Positions 42,428-51,227 of a stretch of 64,000 bases of DNA are shown here, piece after piece; position 1 is the first letter of the stretch; each line of letters begins with the position of its first letter. The DNA is from Vibrio chagasii. GTDB taxonomy: Bacteria > Pseudomonadota > Gammaproteobacteria > Enterobacterales > Vibrionaceae. The notes beneath the pieces are model-generated. The model was not told the origin of the DNA and did no database searches. It saw only the letters and a program-made list of their open reading frames with translations. Position numbers and translations under genes: made by a program. Location of the stretch: the NCBI GenBank assembly GCA_041879415.1, contig CP090852.1, positions 1,488,001-1,552,000 on the forward strand. Direction: 5' to 3'.

Positions 42428-44293
42428 ATGGATATCACTAACATTATCGAGCCCGAGATTATCTGCTTAGATTTGCAAGCAGACTCAAAACAGGCAGTAT
42501 TTGAAGAGCTGGTCGAGTTACTCGATCGCGCTGGTAAGCTCTCGAATAAAAGTGAATTCCTTGATGATATCTGGAAGCGTGAGGCTATTGGTAATACGGG
42601 GTTTGATGATGGTATTGCGATTCCACATGCTAAAAGCACTGCCGTTGCTAAACCTGCCGTTGCTGTAGGTATCAGCCGAACGGGGATTGATTATGGTGCC
42701 GATGGCGGTGAACTGTCGGATGTGTTCTTTATGCTCGCTTCGCCAGACAACAACGACGACCATCATATTGAGGTGCTGGCACAGATTTCGACCAAACTGA
42801 TTGAAGATGACTTTGTTACAAAATTAAAGGCGGTCGAGTCGGTCGAAGAGGCTCAAGAGCTGTTTCTCGAAGCCAATTCCGACTCTTTCGATAGCTATGC
42901 CTCTAGCCATCATGAAGTGTACGTTGAGCCGCTCAGCCCTTGGGCGCAGTCGCTTAATCGCATGAAAGAGCATTTGCTGTATGGCACTTCGCACATGATC
43001 CCGTTCGTGGTCGTGGGTGGGGTGTTGTTGTCTTTATCGGTGATGATTTCCGGCCATGGTGCTGTGCCTGAAAGTGGCGTGCTGGCAGACATCGCACAGA
43101 TGGGTATCGCAGGCTTAACTCTGTTTACTGCTGTTCTAGGCGGCTACATCGCGTATTCAATGGCTGATAAACCGGGTTTAGCACCGGGCATGATTGGTTC
43201 TTGGGTCGCGGTAGATCAATACAACACGGGCTTCCTTGGGGCGATCGTGGTCGGTTTCTTCGCTGGCTTTGTGGTGAACCTGCTTAAGAAGATCAAACTC
43301 CCAGACAGTATGATCTCGCTGAGCTCTATTTTCATCTACCCGTTAGTCGGTACCTTTGTAACCTGTGGTGCAGTGATGTGGGTGATTGGTTCCCCGATAG
43401 CTCAAGTGATGTTAGAGATGAACCAAATGCTCACGGGGATGGCAGGCTCAGGAAAAATGGTGCTCGGTAGTATTCTTGGTGCAATGACAGCCTTTGATAT
43501 GGGCGGCCCGATCAACAAGGTCGCTACGCTGTTTGCTCAGACTCAGGTTAATACCCAACCTTGGTTGATGGGAGGTGTCGGCATTGCGATCTGTACGCCG
43601 CCACTTGGCATGGCTTTGGCGACTTTCCTGTCACCTAAGAAGTTCAAGCGAGACGAACGCGAAGCAGGTAAAGCCGCAGGCATCATGGGGATGATTGGTA
43701 TTAGTGAAGGGGCAATTCCTTTTGCCGCTGCTGACCCTGCGCGAGTGCTACCTGCTGTGGTTGCTGGTGGTATTGTCGGTAACGTGGTTGGCTTTATGTT
43801 CCATGTGGTAAACCATGCACCATGGGGCGGATGGATTGTTCTGCCTGTAGTTGATGGCAAAATTGGCTACATCATTGGTACTCTTGCGGGCGCGTTAACT
43901 ACAGCATTCATCGTGATACTGCTCAAAAAGAATGTGGTAGAAGGCGACGAACTTTCTTATCAATCTGCAGGTGGTTCGGTAACAGAAGAAGGACAAGCGG
44001 ATGTGTTGGCAATTACTTCATGTCCTTCAGGTGTTGCTCATACTTTCTTGGCGGCTAAGTCTTTAGAAAAAGCGGCCCATCATCTTGGAGTTCGGATAAA
44101 GGTTGAGACCCAGGGTGCTAACGGAATAGGTAATCGCATTACACAGAAAGACATTGAAAGGGCGAGGTTGGTGATCTTCGCTCATGATGTGGCGATTAAA
44201 GAAGTTGAGCGCTTTGCGAATGTGAAGATCTTAGATGTCAGCACCAAAGAAGCGATGCTTAATGCGCAGGCGCTGATCATGAGAAAGGTATAA
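42428..44293 (+). CDS. PTS fructose-family transporter, fused EIIA-EIIC-EIIB
   Basis: 621 residues. EIIA (about 1-145) with FDDGIAIPHAKSTAV; EIIC (about 170-500) with YGTSHMIPFVVVGGVLL, FDMGGPINKVATLFAQTQVN and GISEGAIPFAAADPAR; EIIB at the C-terminus (about 520-620) with AITSCPSGVAHTFLAAKSLE. The EIIC-EIIB part is close to the protein at 34406 (FDMGGPINKVATLFAQ is shared exactly), while the EIIA part has been added at the front, so the two look like paralogues differing by a fusion. Divergent from the free EIIB operon. Substrate unknown. Confidence 0.92.
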   Translation: MDITNIIEPEIICLDLQADSKQAVFEELVELLDRAGKLSNKSEFLDDIWKREAIGNTGFDDGIAIPHAKSTAVAKPAVAVGISRTGIDYGADGGELSDVFFMLASPDNNDDHHIEVLAQISTKLIEDDFVTKLKAVESVEEAQELFLEANSDSFDSYASSHHEVYVEPLSPWAQSLNRMKEHLLYGTSHMIPFVVVGGVLLSLSVMISGHGAVPESGVLADIAQMGIAGLTLFTAVLGGYIAYSMADKPGLAPGMIGSWVAVDQYNTGFLGAIVVGFFAGFVVNLLKKIKLPDSMISLSSIFIYPLVGTFVTCGAVMWVIGSPIAQVMLEMNQMLTGMAGSGKMVLGSILGAMTAFDMGGPINKVATLFAQTQVNTQPWLMGGVGIAICTPPLGMALATFLSPKKFKRDEREAGKAAGIMGMIGISEGAIPFAAADPARVLPAVVAGGIVGNVVGFMFHVVNHAPWGGWIVLPVVDGKIGYIIGTLAGALTTAFIVILLKKNVVEGDELSYQSAGGSVTEEGQADVLAITSCPSGVAHTFLAAKSLEKAAHHLGVRIKVETQGANGIGNRITQKDIERARLVIFAHDVAIKEVERFANVKILDVSTKEAMLNAQALIMRKV

Positions 44294-44342
44294 CCCTTAA
44301 GCTATAGAGTTAATCGTCTACAGAGTTAATGAGATCAAAACT

Positions 44343-44386
44343 AAAAAGACTCCGCTCTAGCCCTTAGCTAACAGTGGAGTCTTTTT
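44343..44386. terminator. Bidirectional terminator
   Basis: AAAAAGACTCC / GGAGTCTTTTT perfect 11-bp stem with a 22-nt loop between convergent genes. Confidence 0.85.
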
Positions 44387-44409
44387 GTTGAGATGTCTGA
44401 GCTCAGCAT

Positions 44410-44994
44410 TTAAAAAGGATGATACTTAAATACGTCTTCAACCATGGAGTTAAGTAAATCGATGTCGTCACAGGTTTTCGCGTAGGTACGCAGGCCTGCG
44501 ATTTGAACCTGAACGTGTCGAGCAAGCTGAACTGGTTCACGCTCTTTGCTTATTTCACCAAGCTCTTGTGCTTCTGCAATTAGCTTGGCGAATTCGCCTT
44601 CCATGATCTTCAGAGATCTCTTCGCCTCTTCTAATAACTCTGCGTGCTCTTCAGTCAGTTCAGCGACCGTCTTAGCCAACATACACATGCCGTTTGGCGC
44701 ACTTTGTTTAGATTCAACAACTGCACGTTTTACGAAGCTTTCAAGCGCTTTGATTGGTGAGTCTGTTTCGCTTCTAAAGCGGTTTAGGTTGAGAATGCCA
44801 AGTTCGGTATAGCGAGCAAGCGTCTCTTTAAACAGACCCTCTTTGCTGCCAAAGGTCGCGTAGATGCTACCCGGACGCATATCAATCACATCTTGCAGGT
44901 TACGCATGGAAGTCGCGTGAAAGCCCTTTTCCCAATACAGGTTCGTTGCTTTATCTACAACATCTTGTCTATCGAACTTCGCAGTCTTGGCCAT
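44410..44994 (-). CDS. TetR family repressor, ComR/NemR-like
   Basis: 194 residues. The N-terminal HTH (NLYWEKGFHATSMRNLQDVI, PGSIYATFGSKEGLF) has the 'GSIYATFGSKE' form common in ComR/NemR-like repressors. The C-terminal ligand domain includes a Cys-rich NGMCMLAKTVAEL and a TCDDIDLL segment, and such Cys can sense electrophiles. Two GAAC-N4-GTTC-like sites 20-57 bp upstream of its start suggest autorepression. The same paired motif lies before the AhpD-like gene at 55954, a plausible second target. Ligand unknown. Confidence 0.88.
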   Translation of the reverse strand: MAKTAKFDRQDVVDKATNLYWEKGFHATSMRNLQDVIDMRPGSIYATFGSKEGLFKETLARYTELGILNLNRFRSETDSPIKALESFVKRAVVESKQSAPNGMCMLAKTVAELTEEHAELLEEAKRSLKIMEGEFAKLIAEAQELGEISKEREPVQLARHVQVQIAGLRTYAKTCDDIDLLNSMVEDVFKYHPF

Positions 44995-45014
44995 AACATC
45001 TACTTCATCAATCT

Positions 45015-45051
45015 GAACATATGTACAATATTTTATGCTGAACGTTCGTTC
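45015..45051. promoter_or_regulatory. Paired TetR-type operators upstream of the TetR gene
   Basis: GAACATATGTAC (45015-45026) and GAACGTTCGTTC (45040-45051) fit GAAC-N4-GTTC, the first with one mismatch. Centres are 25 bp apart. They lie just upstream of the TetR start at 44994, overlapping its likely promoter. Confidence 0.6.
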
Positions 45052-45162
45052 CAGTAAAGGTGTGTTTGACTTAGCTTGATTCCAATCGACCTTACTTGAG
45101 CCTCTTAAATCAACTAAGCCTTTGATACTGTTTGGCTATGTTCTTATCTGTTGAGAGACCGG

Positions 45163-45708
45163 TTAGGTTAAGTATTTGCTTGCCACGGAACGCACATATT
45201 CAGGTTCAAGCTTTCCACCACATAGGGTTTGGTGGGTCAGTAGGCCGATGAGGATGCTATACAGCTCGACCGCATTCTCGGCATCGATGTATTGGGCGAG
45301 CAGCTGTTGATACTTATTGTTGGCGATCTCGATGCTGGCATCTTCAGCTACGGCTTCTTGACCAATTACATCAATGTAATCAAAGACCAACTTCATCTCT
45401 TGGAAGTAGCGTGACTCTATCGCTTGAAAGATATGGACGAAGTTTTCAACCTTTTGCTCGGTTGTAGCATCCACAGCTAGAGGCAAGTCGGCGAGGTTAC
45501 CTCCATCGTGTCGAACAATGGCTTCGGTCGCAGCCCTAAAAAGTTCGTCCTTACTTTTGTAGTAGTGATAAACCGCGCTTTTACTCATGTTGAGGTGTGA
45601 GCACAGTTGTCTCATTCCCAGTTCTTTATAACCAAACTCTAAAAACACACCTGCGGCTTTAAGTGCGATCTCTTCGCGTCTTTTGTCATGATCGACGATC
45701 TTTGGCAT
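45163..45708 (-). CDS. TetR family repressor
   Basis: 181 residues. HTH at about 10-55: EFGYKELGMRQLCSHLNMSK and SAVYHYYKSKDELFRAA. The C-terminal domain (about 70-180) is all helical and not assignable to a ligand class. Divergent from the membrane protein/NAD-binding pair at 45911, with three GACCA/TGGTC-type sites between them, so it probably represses that operon. No terminator separates it from the other TetR gene downstream on the same strand, yet 168 nt lie between. Confidence 0.88.
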   Translation of the reverse strand: MPKIVDHDKRREEIALKAAGVFLEFGYKELGMRQLCSHLNMSKSAVYHYYKSKDELFRAATEAIVRHDGGNLADLPLAVDATTEQKVENFVHIFQAIESRYFQEMKLVFDYIDVIGQEAVAEDASIEIANNKYQQLLAQYIDAENAVELYSILIGLLTHQTLCGGKLEPEYVRSVASKYLT

Positions 45709-45806
45709 GAGCCTTCCTCGGAATTAAATATTTGAATGTTCAGTTGATTTAGGCAACTGAAGCAACAGCTTAATACATCTGATAAGTGCCATCTTAGTTT
45801 AAATTA

Positions 45807-45874
45807 GTCCAAGTGGTCAAAATAATTCTTTACAGTGGTCAAACTTCGATCTAATTTAAAAAGACCAAGTGTTC
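45807..45874. promoter_or_regulatory. Three repeated operator-like sites between TetR and the membrane-protein operon
   Basis: GTCCAAGTGGTC (45807-45818), TACAGTGGTC (45831-45840, half-site) and GACCAAGTGTTC (45863-45874) all approximate GACCA-N2-TGGTC. The last lies 37 bp before the ATG at 45911, where repressor binding would block transcription. Confidence 0.55.
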
Positions 45875-45910
45875 TAAATAAAAAATAAACGACGATTATT
45901 CGAGGTAACT

Positions 45911-46510
45911 ATGAGAATTGATTGGAACCTACCCCCATTCAGAGCGGGCTTCTTGGGCGGACTAGATAAATTTATTGGTCCGGGTGCGACATCAGCAGAG
46001 AAGAACCTGCAACTGTACATTCCGTTCATAGCGGGTGTACTTATTGCCGCGTATGCGAACCATGCAGAGTTGGGTTGGTCTTGGGGGCAATACGTAGCGG
46101 CAGTTCTGTTAACCATCGACATGCTGGGTGGCGTGATCACCAACGCGACATCAAGTGCCAAGCGCTGGTTCCACAGAGAAGGGGAAGGCTTTAAACAACA
46201 CATGACCTTTATCGCTATTCACTTCATTCAACTAACAGTATTCAGTTGGCTGTTCTTGGATTTGAATCTGATGTGGGTAGCAGTGACCGGTGGTTATATG
46301 ATGTTGGCGTGTGCCTTGGTATTGAAAACTGCACTCTATCTACAACGTCCGGTTGCTTTGATCCTATACACACTGAGCTTAATTTTATCGCTTTATGTCG
46401 TGGAATCACCGGTCGGCTTAGAGTGGTTTTTACCTGTGTTCTATTTGAAGTTATTAATCAGCCACATTCTACGTGAAGAGCCTTACCGTCCGGAAAACGA
46501 AGCTGTCTAA
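45911..46510 (+). CDS. Polytopic inner-membrane protein of unknown function
   Basis: 199 residues, not recognised. About five membrane segments can be seen (IPFIAGVLIAAYANH; VAAVLLTIDMLGGVI; FIAIHFIQLTVFSWLFL; VAVTGGYMMLACALVL; VALILYTLSLILSLYVV), with SSAKRWFHREGEGFKQH as a positively charged loop between the second and third. No transporter or enzyme signature was found. The ATG has GAGGT upstream. First in a two-gene operon with an NAD-binding protein 36 nt downstream, probably controlled by the divergent TetR protein. Confidence 0.75.
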   Translation: MRIDWNLPPFRAGFLGGLDKFIGPGATSAEKNLQLYIPFIAGVLIAAYANHAELGWSWGQYVAAVLLTIDMLGGVITNATSSAKRWFHREGEGFKQHMTFIAIHFIQLTVFSWLFLDLNLMWVAVTGGYMMLACALVLKTALYLQRPVALILYTLSLILSLYVVESPVGLEWFLPVFYLKLLISHILREEPYRPENEAV

Positions 46511-46546
46511 TCAATGAGGCTTTCTAATAAATGAGGTTATCTACCA

Positions 46547-47425
46547 ATGAACGTAACGAATGAACCTAAAAGCCGAATTCTAGTGGCTGGGGCGACAGGG
46601 TACTTAGGTCGTCATCTTATCGAAGCGCTCCAAGCGCGCGATGCTGATTTCAAAGCGCAGGCCCGCAGTGCGAATAAATTGAAGGCTTTCGGCTTGAACG
46701 ACTCTCAAATTCAGATCACACAAGTGACCGATGCCGAGAGTCTAAAAGGGTGCTGTGATGAGATTGATGTCGTCATCTCTTGTGTTGGTATCACACGTCA
46801 GAAAGATGGGCTGAGTTACATGGATGTCGACTATCAAGCCAACCTAAATCTGTTGGAAGAAGCGGAGCGAGCAGGTGTTAAGAAGTTTGTTTATGTATCG
46901 GCATTTAGGGCGAACGTGATTAAAAACGTTCGGTTACTTGAAGCAAAAGAGCGCTTTGCGCAGCGATTATTGGCATCAGTACAATTAGCACCTTGTGTGA
47001 TTCGTCCGAATGGTTTTTTTGCCGACATCGAAGAGTTCTACAACATGGCTAAGTCGGGAAGGGTGCACCTTTTTGGTTCAGGGGATGTTCGTTTGAATGC
47101 AATTCATGGCGTAGATTTAGCCGAATTTATCTTGGCTTCGTTACCTAATGACGAAAAAGAATTGGATGTGGGTGGTCCAGATATCCTCAGTGCAACACAA
47201 ATAGCAGAGCTTGCATTTCAGTCTCTGGGTAAAACAGCGCAAATTACTTATGTTCCCGACTGGGTGAGGAAACTGGCTTTGCGCGTGATAAGGCGGCTAC
47301 CGGAAAGTCGGGTTGGACCTGCGGAGTTTTTCTTGAGCGCAATGGAGGGTGATGCCATTGCGCCATGCGTGGGAAAACATCATTTAAGTGACTACTTTTC
47401 CGAGCTTAATAAAGAGTCTAATTAA
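46547..47425 (+). CDS. Atypical SDR / NAD(P)-binding protein
   Basis: 292 residues. The Rossmann signature ILVAGATGYLGRHLIEAL near the N-terminus fits GxxGxxG of atypical short-chain dehydrogenases (NmrA/complex I NDUFA9-like). VYVSAFRAN corresponds to the usual catalytic strand, with no Y-x-x-x-K. Such proteins often bind NAD(P)H as sensors or assembly factors rather than acting as oxidoreductases. Second gene of the operon with the membrane protein. Confidence 0.85.
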   Translation: MNVTNEPKSRILVAGATGYLGRHLIEALQARDADFKAQARSANKLKAFGLNDSQIQITQVTDAESLKGCCDEIDVVISCVGITRQKDGLSYMDVDYQANLNLLEEAERAGVKKFVYVSAFRANVIKNVRLLEAKERFAQRLLASVQLAPCVIRPNGFFADIEEFYNMAKSGRVHLFGSGDVRLNAIHGVDLAEFILASLPNDEKELDVGGPDILSATQIAELAFQSLGKTAQITYVPDWVRKLALRVIRRLPESRVGPAEFFLSAMEGDAIAPCVGKHHLSDYFSELNKESN

Positions 47426-47427
47426 GG

Positions 47428-47601
47428 CTATTCGTCGACGACTTCGACGGTTTTATGTTGCGCACCGTAATAGGTGCCTTCATCGATGGTGTACATCAGA
47501 GTTGCTTCACATTCAGGGCAGTCGAACTCTTCATTCGGCTCGATGGCTTCCTCTTCTACCCATTCCCATCCAATGTGTTCTTCGCAAGCTGGACAGTCCA
47601 T
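47428..47601 (-). CDS. Small acidic zinc-ribbon protein
   Basis: 57 residues on the minus strand from the ATG at 47601 to the stop at 47428. It has two CxxC pairs, MDCPACEEHI and EFDCPECEATL, 24 residues apart, a clear zinc ribbon, in an otherwise very acidic sequence ending EVVDE. GAGG lies upstream of the ATG. It converges with the SDR gene, ending 3 nt from that stop. Small CxxC ribbons like this are common Vibrio hypotheticals; no function is known to me. Confidence 0.8.
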   Translation of the reverse strand: MDCPACEEHIGWEWVEEEAIEPNEEFDCPECEATLMYTIDEGTYYGAQHKTVEVVDE

Positions 47602-47993
47602 AAATACCTCAGGTTATGCTTTTTAGTTGATTGAATTGTTAACTTTTCGGGGCGGCATTATACATAGTTGCTGCTCAATATGTAGTGAGTATTCAGGTGA
47701 ACCTTAGTGTTTGCCTACCCCTTTAGTATTAACAAAAAGCGTCATTTTTCAGTCACTTGCGTCGGGAATATGTTGTTACACGTTTTTTGTGTTCGGTAAG
47801 GTTGCATAGCTAACAGATTTATAAATAAACCAATGAATTTTGTAAGGTTAAATGCTAGCGTTATCGATTGCCGATAACATGGCACGGTAATTGATAAAAC
47901 TAAAGATTATATGATCTTAGTAAAAGTACACCGTTTTAGAAGTGTGTCTAATTACATTACAGATAAAGATTCGTTAGCTGCTAGGAAATAACA
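47602..47993. other. Intergenic region upstream of the NIT chemoreceptor
   Basis: AT-rich with one short perfect inverted repeat, GTTATCG (47860-47866) / CGATAAC (47872-47878), spacer 5 nt, about 115-135 bp before the chemoreceptor start. It could be a repressor site. No ORF recognised. Confidence 0.4.
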
Positions 47994-49973
47994 ATGAAAT
48001 TAACCGATATGTCTTTTAAGCAAAAAATCATCGCTTTGCTTATTTTACCGATCTTAGGGTTTCTATGGCTGAGTGCTTCTACGATTTCTAAAAGCGTAGA
48101 AACGACCAGCGAAATGTCGTCATTAAACCAACTGACTCGTTTGTCGGTTGTATACAGCGAACTTGTGCATGAGCTACAAAAAGAACGCGGTATGACGGCA
48201 GGTTTTATCGGGTCGAAGGGCACTAAGTTTGTTAGTGAACTTCAATCCCAAAGAACCAGTGCGGATAATAGACGTGCTCAGAGAAACGAATATTGGCAGT
48301 CTGCAGCGATTGATTTACCGCAGATTACTCGCCTGAATAATGAAATTAGCCAAAGTCTTAACCAAATTACTTCTATTCGTAACCGAGTTGATTCTCAGTC
48401 GATACCACTTTCTGAAGCTTTGGGCTATTACACAAAACTAAACGCAAAATTATTGAGTGTCTCGGCGTTAATCGCAGAGCTAAGCTCTGATGCCACCATC
48501 ACCACGGAAACCATCGCTTATTACAACTTTTTGCAAGGTAAAGAGCGTGCGGGTATTGAGCGTGCAGTGCTGAACAACACCTTCTCCAAAAACGAGTTTG
48601 GCCCAGGTATGCTGGTGAAATTCATCTCTTTGGTGACAGAGCAAAATACCTACTTCTCAAACTTTGAGGTGTTGAGTAACCCAGATAATGTCCGCTTCTT
48701 TGAGCAGCAATTGAATGACCGCTCTGTGGCAGAAGTAGAGAAGCTTCGTAGTTTGGCTGAATCTAAGATGGGTGGTTTTGATGTCGACCCTGTGTATTGG
48801 TTCGCTCAAGCGACGGGTCGTATTGTTCAGTTGAAGAAAACCGAGAATCAGCTAGCAGACTCATTGATTGCGTTGACTGAGAAAAAGATGTCAGAAGCGC
48901 AGTCTGCGATGATGATGAGTATCGGTCTGTTTGCTTTGGTCACCTTGTTTGCGAGCTTCGTGAGCGTTAAGGCGATCAGCGATCTAACGATGAGAGTAAA
49001 AGACCTGACGGTGATGTTGTCTAAAGTTCGTAATGACAATGATCTAACGGTTCGTGCTAAGTACGTTGGTAACAGCGAGCTTGGACAAATATCTTCGGCA
49101 TTGAACGAAACGTTAGAAAAGTTTTCGAACGTTATCGACAATCTGTCTCAATCGAGCCTGACCTTAGCTTCAGCTGCTGAAGAAACCTCGCAAACTTGTC
49201 ATTACAACTCGAATACGCTGGTTCAACAACAAGACCAAATTGGCTTAGTTGCGACGGCGACAGAAGAGTTATCAGCAACGGTAAATGAGGTGGCGGCTAA
49301 AACTCAGCAGACAGCAAGCTCCGCTAAACTGGTCGATGAGCAGTCTCAAGAAGGTTTGAGTACGGTTCAAAACTCTTATCACTCTATCGAAAAGCTGGCA
49401 TCTGAAATTAATGACCTAGCGGAAAAGATCACGCATCTACACGAGAGCAGCAATAACATTAACAGCGTGATTGATGTGATTAAGTCGGTAGCAGAGCAAA
49501 CTAATCTACTGGCATTGAACGCGGCAATTGAAGCAGCCCGAGCGGGTGAGCAAGGTCGTGGGTTTGCGGTGGTTGCCGATGAAGTTCGTACACTGGCGCA
49601 ACGTACTCAGCAATCGACAGCGGAAATTGAAGGCTTTATCAGCTCGCTACAGTCTGATGTGCAGACGGCGTTCAATGTTATTGATAACAGCCAGAAGATG
49701 TCATCAAAAGCGGTAGAAGATTCCAGAGAAGTGGAACAGACTCTTCAAGGTATTTCCAACGCTGTTAGTGAAATCTTTAGTATGACTGAGCAGATTGCAA
49801 CGGCAACGGAAGAGCAAGCGGTCGTAACTCAAGACATCGCACAAAACGTGATGGCGGTAGAGCAGAAGTCGACAGAGTCGACCACAGGCGCAACGCAAAT
49901 TGCAGCTACAGCGAAAGAGCAAGCTGAACTTGCGGCTTCATTGAAAGAGATTGCGAGTACGTTTAAGAGCTAG
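47994..49973 (+). CDS. Methyl-accepting chemotaxis protein with NIT sensor domain
   Basis: 659 residues. First membrane segment at about 12-32 (IIALLILPILGFLWLSA), then a helical NIT domain (about 50-300) with the signature ELVHELQKERGMTAGFIGSK, a second membrane segment (about 310-330), HAMP and an MCP signalling domain with EQTNLLALNAAIEAARAGEQ. NIT domains sense nitrate or nitrite, so it may guide cells along these electron acceptors. A strong terminator follows at 50011. Confidence 0.92.
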   Translation: MKLTDMSFKQKIIALLILPILGFLWLSASTISKSVETTSEMSSLNQLTRLSVVYSELVHELQKERGMTAGFIGSKGTKFVSELQSQRTSADNRRAQRNEYWQSAAIDLPQITRLNNEISQSLNQITSIRNRVDSQSIPLSEALGYYTKLNAKLLSVSALIAELSSDATITTETIAYYNFLQGKERAGIERAVLNNTFSKNEFGPGMLVKFISLVTEQNTYFSNFEVLSNPDNVRFFEQQLNDRSVAEVEKLRSLAESKMGGFDVDPVYWFAQATGRIVQLKKTENQLADSLIALTEKKMSEAQSAMMMSIGLFALVTLFASFVSVKAISDLTMRVKDLTVMLSKVRNDNDLTVRAKYVGNSELGQISSALNETLEKFSNVIDNLSQSSLTLASAAEETSQTCHYNSNTLVQQQDQIGLVATATEELSATVNEVAAKTQQTASSAKLVDEQSQEGLSTVQNSYHSIEKLASEINDLAEKITHLHESSNNINSVIDVIKSVAEQTNLLALNAAIEAARAGEQGRGFAVVADEVRTLAQRTQQSTAEIEGFISSLQSDVQTAFNVIDNSQKMSSKAVEDSREVEQTLQGISNAVSEIFSMTEQIATATEEQAVVTQDIAQNVMAVEQKSTESTTGATQIAATAKEQAELAASLKEIASTFKS

Positions 49974-50010
49974 TTCGAAAACGCTTAAACGAAGCTGATT
50001 AAATAAAACT

Positions 50011-50047
50011 AAAAAGCCCGTGAATCTTAGGATTCACGGGCTTTTTT
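50011..50047. terminator. Bidirectional terminator
   Basis: AAAAAGCCCGTGAATC / GATTCACGGGCTTTTT perfect 16-bp stem with a 4-nt loop between the convergent chemoreceptor and amino acid permease genes. Confidence 0.95.
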
Positions 50048-50063
50048 ATTAAAGACTTTTGGG

Positions 50064-51227
50064 CTAGCCCATAAACCAAGACACGAAAATTAACGCACCA
50101 AAGCCAAAGGTAGCAACAAGTGCTGTGTCGCCGCCTGCTGCGGTGTAGCTGCCCTCGGTTTGTAAGTGAGGGAAGTCGGGTCTACGAACTTTAACCACCA
50201 TAGCGAGAGGGCCCCAAATCGCGAGGAACACCAACACCATGCCAGCATAGTCCAACATGCTGACGAATTGGCTAGCGAACAGCTCAGCTAATACCAACGG
50301 CAGCACAAAGGTCAAAGCGTAAGCCATGAACTTGTTATTAGTCACTGCGTCTTTGTTTTGGTCGTATAGCGCCATGGATACACCAAGGAACGAGGTCACC
50401 AATGCAAGCGCAGAAAACAGTGCAATTACGACTTTTAGCCAAGATGATTGACCACTAAACGCAGAGATGAGCTCTGAAATGTTGTGGAACTGACTGATCG
50501 CGTCTGTACCTAGGTTTCCGATAATCGCGAACAGCCAAGTGAGGTAGCAGACCAGAGGAATAACTGAGCCTAGCAGAATCATATTGCGGATCTGCTTTTG
50601 AGTCGCTTCACGGTTGTAGATAACCAGTGACGGGATCACCACCATAGAGGCAAAGCTGGTAAAGATAACCGCGCTGTATTGCACCACGTCATTCGCTGTG
50701 TATTGGCTAGTTTGAGTCAGGTAATCAAGGCGAATATTGCTAAACAGAGAGGCAATAACAATAAACAGCATCACCACCATCAAGATGAATAAGCCACGAT
50801 TCAGTTTGTCGATGTAAGACTTGCCCGCCACAACAATCACACCCGTTAATAGGCTAAAAGCTGTGTAAGCTGCAGAGGTAGACACATCTACACCAACATC
50901 GAGTAAAAGCTTATGGATGATGTCACCGACACCCAGGATATAGGCGATCAGCATGCATACCAGCAGCAAGTAAAAGAGTGCATTGATAAAGTGTTTTCCT
51001 TTGCTGCCTAGAGTGAGGTAAGCAACACTGCTCATGCCACTGTTATCTTTGGTTTTGGTACACGCTTCTGCCAATAGGAGAGCTGAGTATGTGGTGCCGA
51101 TAAAGATGAGTAGCATCAGCACTGAGCTGATCATGAAGCCAAATTGAGCCAACACCATGGGAATAGCAAGCATGCCAGCCCCTAATGCAGTTCCTGAAAG
51201 AATCAAAGAACTGCCGAATAATTTCAT
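50064..51227 (-). CDS. Aromatic amino acid permease, TyrP/Mtr-like (HAAAP family)
   Basis: About 387 residues with eleven likely membrane segments. GTALGAGMLAIPMVLAQFGF near the N-terminus and ALVTSFLGVSMALYDQNKDA are characteristic of TyrP/TnaB/Mtr. It imports tyrosine, tryptophan or a similar amino acid by proton symport. The ATG at 51227 is used; a TTG two codons earlier sits nearer the AGAGG. It lies divergent from mdtL-yidZ; in E. coli the related tnaB lies directly upstream of those genes, though on the same strand and after tnaA, which is absent here. Confidence 0.88.
   Translation of the reverse strand: MKLFGSSLILSGTALGAGMLAIPMVLAQFGFMISSVLMLLIFIGTTYSALLLAEACTKTKDNSGMSSVAYLTLGSKGKHFINALFYLLLVCMLIAYILGVGDIIHKLLLDVGVDVSTSAAYTAFSLLTGVIVVAGKSYIDKLNRGLFILMVVMLFIVIASLFSNIRLDYLTQTSQYTANDVVQYSAVIFTSFASMVVIPSLVIYNREATQKQIRNMILLGSVIPLVCYLTWLFAIIGNLGTDAISQFHNISELISAFSGQSSWLKVVIALFSALALVTSFLGVSMALYDQNKDAVTNNKFMAYALTFVLPLVLAELFASQFVSMLDYAGMVLVFLAIWGPLAMVVKVRRPDFPHLQTEGSYTAAGGDTALVATFGFGALIFVSWFMG

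Noticed and set aside
34406..44293. A mannitol-specific PTS interpretation of the EII genes
   Set aside because: No mannitol-1-phosphate dehydrogenase is near, and manA with the AraC regulator favours a mannose or fructose-like sugar.
47388..47603. A + strand open frame of 71 codons
   Set aside because: It is rich in Arg/Leu with no RBS and overlaps the zinc-ribbon gene on the other strand, whose CxxC pairs are much more convincing.
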